Shown here: piece by piece, positions 1 through 7,271 of the stretch
Position numbering within the stretch: the first letter of the stretch is position 1
Layout: each line of letters begins with the position of its first letter
Assembly (NCBI GenBank): GCA_049699975.1
Contig: JBNAWB010000033.1
Location: 1 to 22,932 of the forward strand
Source: CAZAGD01 sp049699975
GTDB lineage: Bacteria; Desulfobacterota; SM23-61
Direction of reading: 5' to 3'
DNA length: 22,932 nt
The notes under the pieces: model-generated
Seen by the model: only the letters and a program-made list of their open reading frames with translations
The model's database searches: none
What the model was told of the DNA's origin: nothing
Translations under genes and position numbers: made by a program

Positions 1-52
1 CCTCCCGCCTGTCTCCTGCTGGTGAGAAAAATTAAAACTGATCGACGGTCAG
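1..52. repeat. Left copy of a 52-bp terminal inverted repeat
   Basis: Bases 1-52 are the exact reverse complement of 22879-22930; identity stops abruptly at base 53. The repeat contains a small near-palindrome at 38-52 (arms CTGATCG and CGGTCAG around an A). The left copy begins two bases inside the right copy, which continues with GG, so the repeat extends beyond the window on both sides. It is most simply the end of a multi-copy element or dispersed intergenic repeat at which an assembly stopped. Confidence 0.9.
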
Positions 53-64
53 CCAATTTTCCAC

Positions 65-94
65 TTGACAATATTTTGCCCAAAAAGGTATAAA
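65..94 (+). promoter_or_regulatory. Sigma70-type promoter of the gntR-AOR-liv cluster
   Basis: A perfect -35 box TTGACA (65-70) is followed after 18 bp by a TATAAA -10 box (89-94). Transcription would start near 100-102, just before the palindrome at 105-125. It is the only good promoter seen upstream of the regulator gene and probably drives the cluster that follows. Confidence 0.65.
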
Positions 95-104
95 GAGGAA
101 GAAA

Positions 105-125
105 TTAAATCATCTGATGATTTAA
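105..125. promoter_or_regulatory. Perfect 21-bp palindromic operator candidate
   Basis: Two 10-bp arms (TTAAATCATC and its exact complement GATGATTTAA) flank a single central T. The site lies about 10 bp downstream of the -10 box and directly before the GntR-family gene at 139. GntR/FadR proteins bind as dimers to such short palindromes and commonly autoregulate. A repressor bound here would block elongation from the promoter at 65-94. No second copy was noticed elsewhere in the window. Confidence 0.6.
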
Positions 126-138
126 CGATTTTACCCAA

Positions 139-870
139 ATGGCCGTCTTTAAACACACCAAATTGATCACGAAAATTGTGGAAGAGATAAAAAACCAGAT
201 TATTCGCGGAGAACTGCGGGCCGGCCAAAAACTTCCTCCTCAAGACAAGTGGGCTAAAGAAATGGGTATCAGCCGCGGAACCCTGCGGGAGGCGCTGAAC
301 CAGTTAGTACTTATGGGTATTATCGAAATGAAACAGGGAAACGGCACTTACGTTAAATCTATTACTCCTTCTTCTTTTATGGAAAGCCTCTCCTCAGCCC
401 TGATTATGGACAAAAGTTCAGTCTCCGAACTCCTGGATGCTCGTCTATGCATTGAGAGCGCTGTGGCTTTCTGGGCCGCAAAAAAAGCCACCGCTAAAGA
501 CCTGCAGGAATTAAAGAAAACATGCCAGCAAATGCGCGAGGCTTACCAAGAGAATAATACGGAAGAATTCATTAAAAAGGATTTAGAGTTTCATATATTT
601 ATTGCCAAAAGCTCCAAAAATCGCGTTTTAATGCGCGTTGTGCAAACCATTCGGGAAGTGCTCTATCAATTTATTGCTGACTATTTTTCACTTATGCCGG
701 AAACTATGAAAAATGCCCTTAATTACCATACGCGTATACTCAGAGCCATTGAAGATCAAAACCCAGAGGAAGCTAAAAAAGAAATGGAAGCACACATCAC
801 TTCTCTGATTCGTCGCTTAAGCAGTTTACATCAGGACCTTGCTGGTCCCCAAATACCAAGCAAAAGTTAA
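139..870 (+). CDS. GntR family transcriptional regulator, FadR/FCD subfamily
   Basis: This 243-residue protein has an N-terminal winged helix-turn-helix (about residues 8-73, with the recognition segment around SRGTLREAL) and an all-helical FCD ligand-binding domain (about 95-225). The FCD metal-site residues can be seen as D148, H152, H197 and H219; in this subfamily they usually hold a divalent metal that coordinates a carboxylate effector. It heads the ferredoxin-AOR-transporter cluster and is probably its local regulator, acting through the palindrome at 105-125. An in-frame stop at 118-120 leaves ATG 139 as the only usable start, yet no Shine-Dalgarno sequence lies before it, so translation may be weak. 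Family assignment is firm; the ligand is unknown. Confidence 0.9.
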   Translation: MAVFKHTKLITKIVEEIKNQIIRGELRAGQKLPPQDKWAKEMGISRGTLREALNQLVLMGIIEMKQGNGTYVKSITPSSFMESLSSALIMDKSSVSELLDARLCIESAVAFWAAKKATAKDLQELKKTCQQMREAYQENNTEEFIKKDLEFHIFIAKSSKNRVLMRVVQTIREVLYQFIADYFSLMPETMKNALNYHTRILRAIEDQNPEEAKKEMEAHITSLIRRLSSLHQDLAGPQIPSKS

Positions 871-882
871 TGGAGGAAAAAA

Positions 883-1617
883 ATGTTAATTGATAAAGAA
901 GCTTGTTCGGGATGTGGGAAATGCGTACCTTATTGTCCCATGCAAGCAATTATCTGGCATAAAAAAGAAAAGAGCAACAAAGCTTATTCGGAAATAGATC
1001 GAGAAAAATGTGTGGAATGCTTTGTCTGTTATCGGGCAGATGTTTGCCCTAAGGACGCTATCAAAGAGGAAAAATTGTCTTGGCCCAGAATATTGCGCCG
1101 AGCCTTCAGTGATCCATTATATGTTCATGAGGGAACTGATGTTCCCGGACGGGGAACGGAAGAAATGAAGACCAACGACGTAACCGGAAGATTTCGAGAT
1201 GGATTTATAGGGATAGGTATGGAGTTTGGCCGACCCGGAATAGGGACGTATTTCCGGGACGCTGAAAAAGCTATTAAAAAACTTGTTTCTTTAGGCGTCT
1301 CCTTAGAGCCCCTTAATCCGCTGACCCAGCTTATCAGCAATCCCCAGACCGGCGAGCTCAAAAAAGAAGTCCGCGACGAAAGGGTCTTGTCGGCCATCGT
1401 AGAATTTACTATTCCTATAGAAAAAGCCCAGCAAGTTTTCCAAGCTATCAAAGAAGTAGCTCAAGAAATAGACACCGTATTTAGTTTAGATCTCATAAGT
1501 AAAGTATCCCCCCAAGGAGAAATTCCCCTTCTCCAGGAGATCGAAAAAGCAGGTTTATTTAGATCGGCTAATGGCAAAGTTAATGTAGGCTTAGGCCGAC
1601 CATTATTTAAAGCATAA
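883..1617 (+). CDS. Two-cluster 4Fe-4S ferredoxin with an unknown C-terminal domain
   Basis: The N-terminal 60 residues form a bacterial-type ferredoxin. The first cluster ligands are C8, C11, C14 and C18 (CxxCxxCxxxCP). The second set is C43, C46, C49 and C55, with five rather than three residues before the last Cys-Pro. The remaining roughly 180 residues contain no cysteines and match no domain I can name, apart from a glycine-rich stretch near residues 108-123 (DGFIGIGMEFGRPGIG). It has a good ribosome site (TGGAGG) and lies 12 bp after the regulator. Its position two genes before an AOR-family enzyme suggests it is the electron partner or a dedicated electron-transfer subunit; this is inferred from context. 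The ferredoxin part is certain; the fused domain is not recognised. Confidence 0.8.
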   Translation: MLIDKEACSGCGKCVPYCPMQAIIWHKKEKSNKAYSEIDREKCVECFVCYRADVCPKDAIKEEKLSWPRILRRAFSDPLYVHEGTDVPGRGTEEMKTNDVTGRFRDGFIGIGMEFGRPGIGTYFRDAEKAIKKLVSLGVSLEPLNPLTQLISNPQTGELKKEVRDERVLSAIVEFTIPIEKAQQVFQAIKEVAQEIDTVFSLDLISKVSPQGEIPLLQEIEKAGLFRSANGKVNVGLGRPLFKA

Positions 1618-1636
1618 GCAAGAGGAGATTGGCAAA

Positions 1637-2266
1637 ATGACCCACACTTTACATAGACAAGGTACCTTAGAAAACTTAGGAGAAGACTTTGTGGTTTTTA
1701 CCATGTCGGCTAAGACTGTAAATGCCCGGGGCTCAGCGGAGAAGATGAAAAAATTTTTTGAAATTTTAGAAAAATACAACCCCTTGAATTATGGCGATAT
1801 GAAGACGGGCAATCGGTTCAACACTGATCGAGATACCATTTATAATAATATTCGCGATAACTCTATCGTGCACTTTGTCTTTACCGACAAAAGTGTAGTG
1901 GGCAAGATCCTAAAGGAACTGCAAGAGGCGGAATTAGGTACATCCGTCATTGTGAGTGGCTTAGTGGAAATAACTGACCAGCTCTGCCAGCAAGCTGGAT
2001 TGAATATGCATACTGTGGAATTTTCCGGAGGCATTCACGGAAAATTAGAACTTTTACCAGCTGGTCCAGTCTTGGAGATTACCACAATGTGCGGACATGG
2101 CATGGTCGCGGCCAATTTAGTCCGCGAGATGGTTCACCAGGTCAAGAAAGGGAAAAAGTCCCTTCGGGAGGCTGCCGTAGAGTTAGCCAAACCTTGTCAA
2201 TGCGGGATATTTAATCCCCAAAGGGCGGAAAAGTTGTTAGCTAAATTACAAGACCTGCCCATTTAA
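1637..2266 (+). CDS. Conserved-looking protein with CGHG and CQCG motifs, function unknown
   Basis: I do not recognise this 209-residue protein. It has no signal peptide or membrane segment and should be cytoplasmic. Four cysteines stand out: C117, C152 in the motif MCGHG, and C187 and C189 in PCQCGIFN. The spacing of H154, C187 and C189 would suit a metal or Fe-S site, but no standard cluster signature is present. The segment between (about 155-185) is predicted helical and basic. It sits between the ferredoxin and the AOR gene on the same strand with an AGAGGAG ribosome site, so a role in AOR assembly, cofactor delivery or electron transfer is plausible. That is inference from location only. 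Confidence 0.6.
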   Translation: MTHTLHRQGTLENLGEDFVVFTMSAKTVNARGSAEKMKKFFEILEKYNPLNYGDMKTGNRFNTDRDTIYNNIRDNSIVHFVFTDKSVVGKILKELQEAELGTSVIVSGLVEITDQLCQQAGLNMHTVEFSGGIHGKLELLPAGPVLEITTMCGHGMVAANLVREMVHQVKKGKKSLREAAVELAKPCQCGIFNPQRAEKLLAKLQDLPI

Positions 2267-2319
2267 TTTAGCCGCGCATTTTAGAGGAAAAATTCGGCTT
2301 AGGGGCAAAGGAGGTTTTT

Positions 2320-4173
2320 ATGGATATTGGCGGATATGTGGGAAAAATTTTAAGAATCGATCTTTCTTCAGGCAGAACATTTAGGGAAGACTTAACTCAA
2401 GATTTCGCTGCGCAGTGGGTAGGTGGAGTAGGATTTGGCGCTCGGTATCTTTACCAAGAAGTTCCGGCTGGAGTGGCCTGGTCGGCTCCTGAAAATAGAA
2501 TGATTTGGGCCTCTGGCCCCTTAGCTGGCAGCGGCTTTTATGGTGCAGGCACATTCAATGTAGTAGCTAAAGGTCCGTTAACCAACTTGGCCGGTTCTTC
2601 GCAAGCCAATGGTTATTTCGGTGCTTACCTCAAGTTCTCGGGCTACGACGCCCTTATCTTTCAAGGAAAAGCTCCCCACCTCAGTTATGTGTTGATTAAA
2701 GAAGGAAAAGCAGAAATTAAAGATGCCCGTCATTTAGCTGGATTAGATGTCTGGAAAACGGAGGACGCCTTAAGAAAAGAGTTGGGGGTTAAGGAAAAAG
2801 ATGTCAGTATTTACGCCATAGGGCCTGGGGGTGAACATGGTGTGCTTTATTCCGCCATTGTGGGTGATCGAGGTCACGTGGTGGCCCATAATGGGCTGGG
2901 AGCTGTTATGGGATCTAAAAATCTAAAAGCCGTGGTCGCTTTTCGGGGCCCTCGAAACTTTCCCATAAAGGATCCCGCGCTCTTTAAAGAAAAAAACGAA
3001 GCCGTTTTTGAATTTGCTAAAAACTTTGGTCCTTTTTACCAATGGGGATCTGGCGGGGGGTTTTCTGCTTTGTATGGCATTGGTTGTCTCCCCGTGAAAA
3101 ATTATACCACTAATATATATCCGGAACACGAAAGAATGAATGGTCAGTACATGCGTACCCACTTCCAAATCCGTTCTATGCCTTGCTATATGTGCCGCAT
3201 GGCCCATGTAAAAGAAGTTACAGTAACGGAAGGGCCATACCAAGGCTTCGTGGGAGAAGAGCCAGAATACGAACAATTGGCAGCCTGGGGACCCCAAATT
3301 GGCAATACTGATCTGGGAGCAGTAGTCATGCTTACACGGGAAGTTGACCGCTTAGGCTTGGATTGTAATGAAGCCTCTTGGACCATTGGCTGGGTGATGG
3401 AATGTTATGAAAAGGGGATTTTTACTAAAAAAGACTTGGATGGCCTGGATATGAAATGGGGTAATGTGGAGGCGGTTAAAGAGCTGTTGAATAAAATTGC
3501 CAAGCGGGAAGGAATTGGCGATCTTTTAGCTGAAGGAGTAAAACGAGCCTCCCAAAAAATAGGCGGGGAGGCGGCTAAATGGGCGATCTATGCTGAAAAA
3601 GGCTGCACCCCCCGAAGCCATGATCACCGGGGAGGAAGATGGGCCGAACTCTTTGATACCTGCCTTTCTAATACCAGTACAATTGAATCAACATGGGCAG
3701 GAGTGCATACGCAATTAGTTGATATGCCTTTAGTTAGTGACCCCTTCTCTCCCGAAGAAGTTTCCACCCTCAATGCGCAGTTTAATGGCATTCGGCAGTT
3801 TGATGACTGTTTAGGAACCTGCCGATTTGCTAGTCCTAATCCCAAACTCCAGTTAGAATGCGTTAATGCCGTTACGGGCTGGAAATTAACCTTAGAAGAC
3901 GCTTTTACCATAGGGCGTAGGATAGTCAATCAACTACGGGTATTCAATCTTCTTCATGGCTTAAAAAAGGAAGACGAACGACCTTCTCCGCGTTATGGAT
4001 CTATTCCGGTAGATGGCCCTGCGCAAGGGAAAAACATTATGGCCAGATGGGATTGGATGGTGGAAAATTATTATCGCTTAATGGGTTGGGATCCCCAGAC
4101 TGGAAAACCCCTCCCCGAAACTTTACAAAAATTAGGACTGGCAGATCTGATAAAGGCAATTTATAAAGAATGA
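2320..4173 (+). CDS. Aldehyde ferredoxin oxidoreductase family tungsto/molybdoprotein (variant Fe-S motif)
   Basis: At 617 residues it has the usual length of AOR-family enzymes, which hold a bis-pterin tungsten or molybdenum centre and one 4Fe-4S cluster and interconvert aldehydes and acids with ferredoxin. Family marks: the N-terminal GKILRIDLSSG strand, the glycine-rich GGVGFGARYLY segment, EEPEYEQ (313-319), the pterin motif DRLGLD (343-348), and DDCLGTCRF near 495-503. The cluster motif reads C289-Y-M-C292-R-M-A-H296, so the third cysteine of the usual CxxCxxxC is a histidine; C501 is the likely fourth ligand. A strong AAAGGAGG site precedes the ATG. It overlaps the MoaD-like gene by 4 bp. 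Family is certain; substrate is unknown and it may be a non-canonical subfamily. Confidence 0.9.
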   Translation: MDIGGYVGKILRIDLSSGRTFREDLTQDFAAQWVGGVGFGARYLYQEVPAGVAWSAPENRMIWASGPLAGSGFYGAGTFNVVAKGPLTNLAGSSQANGYFGAYLKFSGYDALIFQGKAPHLSYVLIKEGKAEIKDARHLAGLDVWKTEDALRKELGVKEKDVSIYAIGPGGEHGVLYSAIVGDRGHVVAHNGLGAVMGSKNLKAVVAFRGPRNFPIKDPALFKEKNEAVFEFAKNFGPFYQWGSGGGFSALYGIGCLPVKNYTTNIYPEHERMNGQYMRTHFQIRSMPCYMCRMAHVKEVTVTEGPYQGFVGEEPEYEQLAAWGPQIGNTDLGAVVMLTREVDRLGLDCNEASWTIGWVMECYEKGIFTKKDLDGLDMKWGNVEAVKELLNKIAKREGIGDLLAEGVKRASQKIGGEAAKWAIYAEKGCTPRSHDHRGGRWAELFDTCLSNTSTIESTWAGVHTQLVDMPLVSDPFSPEEVSTLNAQFNGIRQFDDCLGTCRFASPNPKLQLECVNAVTGWKLTLEDAFTIGRRIVNQLRVFNLLHGLKKEDERPSPRYGSIPVDGPAQGKNIMARWDWMVENYYRLMGWDPQTGKPLPETLQKLGLADLIKAIYKE

Positions 4174-4484
4174 TCAGCGTGCAAGTGGAATTATGGCTAT
4201 GGTTGAGCAAGGAATTGCAGGGAGATTTTACATATCTCTCTCCTATGCGGTGTGTGCGCCAGGAAAAAATTCCCGCAGGCACGACCATTGGGCAATTATT
4301 GGCCAATTTGGCCAAACGTTATTCTCCCTTGGCCAATAAAGTCTACGATTTAGGCGAAAATAAGTTAAATCCATATATCGTCATAAATTACAATGATCAA
4401 GTAATCAGCCCTTATGTAGTGGAAGATCAATTATTAAAAGAAGGAGACAAAATTACGATTCTGCCCATGTATGTCGGAGGATAA
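4170..4484 (+). CDS. MoaD/ThiS-like ubiquitin-fold sulfur carrier
   Basis: This 104-residue protein ends in MYVGG. The C-terminal Gly-Gly is the site that becomes thiocarboxylated in MoaD and ThiS, which supply sulfur for molybdopterin or thiamine. The beta-grasp pattern is visible (PAGTTIGQLLANLAKRY in the middle, LLKEGDKITILP before the tail). It has an insertion near residues 15-35 compared with the usual 80-90 residues. The ATG overlaps the AOR stop codon as ATGA, so the two are translationally coupled. MoaD-like genes next to AOR genes are common and are thought to serve the tungsten or molybdenum pterin. It could instead serve another thiocarboxylate pathway. Confidence 0.85.
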   Translation: MISVQVELWLWLSKELQGDFTYLSPMRCVRQEKIPAGTTIGQLLANLAKRYSPLANKVYDLGENKLNPYIVINYNDQVISPYVVEDQLLKEGDKITILPMYVGG

Positions 4485-4508
4485 ATTTAAATACAAAGGA
4501 GGGAAACA

Positions 4509-5024
4509 ATGTTAAAAATAGCTAATCCGCAGGAGATGGAGCCAAGATTCTTAGAAAAAGTGGATCTTTCGGAAGTTCTTTTCTTCCGATTACAGCCTGG
4601 AGAAGACCTCTTCAAAAGAATTGTGGAAGTTTGTAAAGAGAACAAAATAGAGCGAGCCATGATTCTTTCGGCCATAGGTAGCCTCTGTGACGTTGCTTTC
4701 CGCGATTTAAAAACAGGGATAGAACTGCCGGTAAATGTTGATAAAACAAATTTGATGAAAGAATATGGCCCATTTGAATTGCTTACCTTAGAAGGAAATA
4801 TCTTTCCCTTAGTGGGGGAATTTGGAGCCCTTAAACATGGAGATTTAGTGGTTCATTTACATGCGACTTTAGGAATGGCTTATGGGAACGTTTTTGGCGG
4901 ACATATCTTTGAAGCAACTATTTTTACCACTACAGAAATTTTCCTGGCTAAAGTAAAAAATAGCAATGTAAAAAAGAAACAGAGTGCGGTAACTGGTTTG
5001 ACTGAAATGAGAGCTGACCTCTAA
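4509..5024 (+). CDS. PPC (DUF296) domain protein
   Basis: This 171-residue protein matches the plants-and-prokaryotes-conserved (PPC/DUF296) domain across about residues 20-148. Visible marks are the LQPGEDL start, ERAMILSAIGSL (48-59), GPFELLTLEGNI (87-98), VVHLHATLG and GGHIF. H116, H118 and H132 correspond to the histidines that form a metal site in bacterial PPC proteins. Plant members carry AT-hooks; this one has none, only a lysine-rich tail patch near 153-157. The biochemical role of the bacterial proteins is poorly defined. It follows the MoaD-like gene by 24 bp with a strong AAAGGAGGG site, placing it in the AOR cluster, so it may be a metal- or metabolite-handling accessory. Function is uncertain. 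Confidence 0.8.
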   Translation: MLKIANPQEMEPRFLEKVDLSEVLFFRLQPGEDLFKRIVEVCKENKIERAMILSAIGSLCDVAFRDLKTGIELPVNVDKTNLMKEYGPFELLTLEGNIFPLVGEFGALKHGDLVVHLHATLGMAYGNVFGGHIFEATIFTTTEIFLAKVKNSNVKKKQSAVTGLTEMRADL

Positions 5025-5039
5025 ATTTAAAAACCAAAG

Positions 5040-5111
5040 AAAGGAGGGATCAATAAAGCCTAATTCAAAAATCACTAACTTAAAAATTTAAATTTAAATA
5101 AGGAGGCCAAA
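5040..5111 (+). other. Intergenic stretch with an orphan Shine-Dalgarno sequence and an AT palindrome
   Basis: AAAGGAGGG at 5040-5048 is a perfect ribosome site, but no ATG, GTG or TTG opens a reading frame at a suitable distance. A 14-bp AT-only palindrome (5086-5099) lies just before the real ribosome site of the binding-protein gene at 5112. The orphan site could be the relic of a lost start region or a duplicated leader. Confidence 0.4.
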
Positions 5112-6371
5112 ATGAGTAAATTAGTAAAAATTCTCTGTCTTTTATCAATGGTAACCCTGATTAGTCTTTCTTTCAGTAGCGACCTACAGGCTCAAGTAGA
5201 TAAGATAAAAGTGGCCGTCATGTACAGCATGAGTGGTGCGGGAGCCCCCATTGGCAAAATCCAATTAGATGGAGCCAAATTAGCTATCAAAGAAGTCAAC
5301 GATCAGGGTGGTATACTTTTAGGCGGCAAAAAAGTAAAGGTAGAAGCTGTTATTCGCGATGATGAAACTAAACCAGATGTGGCTGTTCGCCGATTTAGAG
5401 AATTAATCCAAGATGAAAAAGTGACTCTATTCGTAGGTTGCACCTTTGCCCACGTAGCTAAAGCTTTGAATGAGCAGGCCCGGACTCAGCAAATTGTGTT
5501 TATGCCCACCAATGGGATTCCTGAAACTATTTTCCTCAAAAAAGAGAAAGCTCCCTATACTTTAAATGTTCTTGGCGCTACTGAAGCTGTAGGTAGAATA
5601 TCGGCGGATTATGTAGGCAAGACTTATAAACCCAAACATGTGGTATTATTCCTGCCCGATTATGCCTATGGGCGAGATTCGGCTGCGGGATCTCATAAGA
5701 TCTTTAAGGCTAAATATCCCCAAATAAAGATAACTGAAGTATGGTCACCTGTGGGCACTCCGGACTTCACTTCTTATATCATTAAGGTCCAGGAGGCTAA
5801 TCCTGATGTAGTAATGATGGGACATTGGGGGTCTGATGGGATTAATGCTCTGAAACAGGTTTACGAAATGGGGTTGCGAAAGAAGACCAAAATATTCTTC
5901 AATTGGATCATTAATCCTTTTGCAGTGGGTATTCCCCCTGAAGCTTTGGAAGGTGTAACTTGCGGAATGCTTTGGTATCACGACATGACTGGTTTTAAAG
6001 ATCCATTGGTCGTACGAGAATCTCAAAAACTTTCCGAAATGTGGAAAAAAGAGTATGGCGAACCCCCAGATCCTTATGCTATGATGGGCTATTACGGGAT
6101 GAAAGAAGTACTCCGTGGAGTCCAATTGGCTAACTCTTTAGAACCGGCTAAAGTTTATAAGGCGCTGATGGACAATCCCGAATTTAAGAGCGTTAAAGGT
6201 CCAGCCAAATGGAGAATAGACGGCCGGCCTCATTATCGTTACTCATCCTTTATTGTGGAAGGAAAGGGACCTAAGGAAAGAAAGGATATGAAGTGGGATT
6301 TTGCTCGGGTAGTTGATTCGTATGAAGGGGATGCTTTTCTCCTTCCTTTAAAAGAAATGGGTTGGGAATAG
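5112..6371 (+). CDS. Branched-chain amino acid-type ABC transporter substrate-binding protein
   Basis: This 419-residue protein is a type I periplasmic binding protein (LivJ/Periplasmic_binding_6 family). It begins with a Sec signal peptide: lysines at positions 3 and 6, a hydrophobic core at about 7-22, and likely cleavage after A27 (LQA). The mature N-terminus IKVAVMYSMSGAGAPIG is the typical first strand and ligand-contact loop, and AKLAIKEVNDQGG follows as in the family. Transporters of this family import branched-chain amino acids but also amides, urea, aromatic acids and other carboxylates, so the name does not give the substrate. A TAAGGAGG site precedes the ATG. A hairpin after the gene (6383-6413) may let it be expressed above the membrane parts. 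Confidence 0.9.
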   Translation: MSKLVKILCLLSMVTLISLSFSSDLQAQVDKIKVAVMYSMSGAGAPIGKIQLDGAKLAIKEVNDQGGILLGGKKVKVEAVIRDDETKPDVAVRRFRELIQDEKVTLFVGCTFAHVAKALNEQARTQQIVFMPTNGIPETIFLKKEKAPYTLNVLGATEAVGRISADYVGKTYKPKHVVLFLPDYAYGRDSAAGSHKIFKAKYPQIKITEVWSPVGTPDFTSYIIKVQEANPDVVMMGHWGSDGINALKQVYEMGLRKKTKIFFNWIINPFAVGIPPEALEGVTCGMLWYHDMTGFKDPLVVRESQKLSEMWKKEYGEPPDPYAMMGYYGMKEVLRGVQLANSLEPAKVYKALMDNPEFKSVKGPAKWRIDGRPHYRYSSFIVEGKGPKERKDMKWDFARVVDSYEGDAFLLPLKEMGWE

Positions 6372-6382
6372 AAATTAAATTA

Positions 6383-6413
6383 GCGGAGAAGTTTATTCTA
6401 TAGGCTTCTCCGC
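6383..6413 (+). promoter_or_regulatory. Intercistronic hairpin between the binding-protein and ATPase genes
   Basis: A perfect 9-bp stem (GCGGAGAAG, 6383-6391, with CTTCTCCGC, 6405-6413) encloses a 13-nt loop. No U-run follows, so it is not a normal intrinsic terminator. Its place straight after the binding-protein gene fits a 3'-end-stabilising or processing hairpin that raises binding-protein mRNA over the permease and ATPase genes, as is known for other ABC operons. Confidence 0.65.
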
Positions 6414-6463
6414 CTGCTCCCCATCTCTTCGCTTAGCCTGAAAAAAAAATTTGAGGAGAAAAA

Positions 6464-7237
6464 GTGGATACGATCCTGAAAACAGAAAGTTTAAGTAAAC
6501 ATTTTGGCGGTCTTATTGCCGTGAATAAAGTTAATTTTTCTCTTCAAGAAGGGGAAGTCACTGGAATTATTGGCCCCAATGGCTCAGGGAAAACAACTTT
6601 TTTTAATCTTCTTTCTGGTTTCTTTCCCCCGACCATGGGCAGAATTTTCTTTCTCCAAGATGAAATTACGCATATTCCCCCTCACCAAAGAGTTCTCAAA
6701 GGTATCGTGCGTACTTTTCAGCTCGTCTCTGTTTTTAATTCTTTAACAGTCTGGGAGAATTTGGTCCTTTCCAGCATCCGTTTCCAAACTGAAGAAACTT
6801 CTTGGCGCAGATTCTTTTTCTCCTCGACCAAAGGGGAAAGGATTCAAAAAATCTGTCTTACGGCCTTGCAGTTAGTGGGTTTAGAAAACCAAGCTGCTAT
6901 ACCCACGGCCGAGCTTTCTTATGGCTCAAAAAGGCTCTTAGAGATCGGTATTGCTCTTTCTCTTAATCCCCAAATTCTTCTCCTCGATGAACCTCTGGCC
7001 GGTCTCAGCGATATCGAAATCTCTGAAGTGCTCCAATTGCTCAACCGGATTAAAAAGAACCTCACTTTAGTCATCATCGAACATAAGTTATCTAAGATAG
7101 TTGACTTAGTAGAACGCCTCATTGTCATGAACGAAGGAAATTTTATTTGTGAGGGTAATCCGCAGGATGTGCTCGATGACAAAACCGTAAAAGAATGTTA
7201 TTGGGGAAAGGGCGAAACTAACGCTTCAACTGCTTAA
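6464..7237 (+). CDS. Liv-type ABC transporter ATPase, LivG-like
   Basis: This 257-residue ABC ATPase has Walker A GPNGSGKTT (37-45), Q-loop Q86, signature LSYGSKR (151-157), Walker B ILLLDEP (171-177) and H-loop H207. The signature carries Tyr-Gly in place of the common Gly-Gly, as is usual in LivG proteins. It would couple ATP hydrolysis at the inner face of the membrane to substrate import, paired with the LivF-like ATPase that follows. The start is GTG at 6464, set by the GAGGAG site at 6453-6458. It lies 92 bp after the binding-protein gene, across the hairpin, and 34 bp before livF. Confidence 0.92.
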   Translation: MDTILKTESLSKHFGGLIAVNKVNFSLQEGEVTGIIGPNGSGKTTFFNLLSGFFPPTMGRIFFLQDEITHIPPHQRVLKGIVRTFQLVSVFNSLTVWENLVLSSIRFQTEETSWRRFFFSSTKGERIQKICLTALQLVGLENQAAIPTAELSYGSKRLLEIGIALSLNPQILLLDEPLAGLSDIEISEVLQLLNRIKKNLTLVIIEHKLSKIVDLVERLIVMNEGNFICEGNPQDVLDDKTVKECYWGKGETNASTA

Positions 7238-7271
7238 TTATTTTTTACTTTTAAAAGAGGGTTAAAATTCA

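Noticed and set aside
2923..3297. 124-codon open frame on the - strand inside the first AOR gene
   Set aside because: It lies entirely within a well-supported gene in the opposite direction and shows no recognisable protein features; it is a shadow frame.
5745..6125. 126-codon open frame on the - strand inside the binding-protein gene
   Set aside because: Antisense to a clear gene, with no ribosome site and low-complexity composition.
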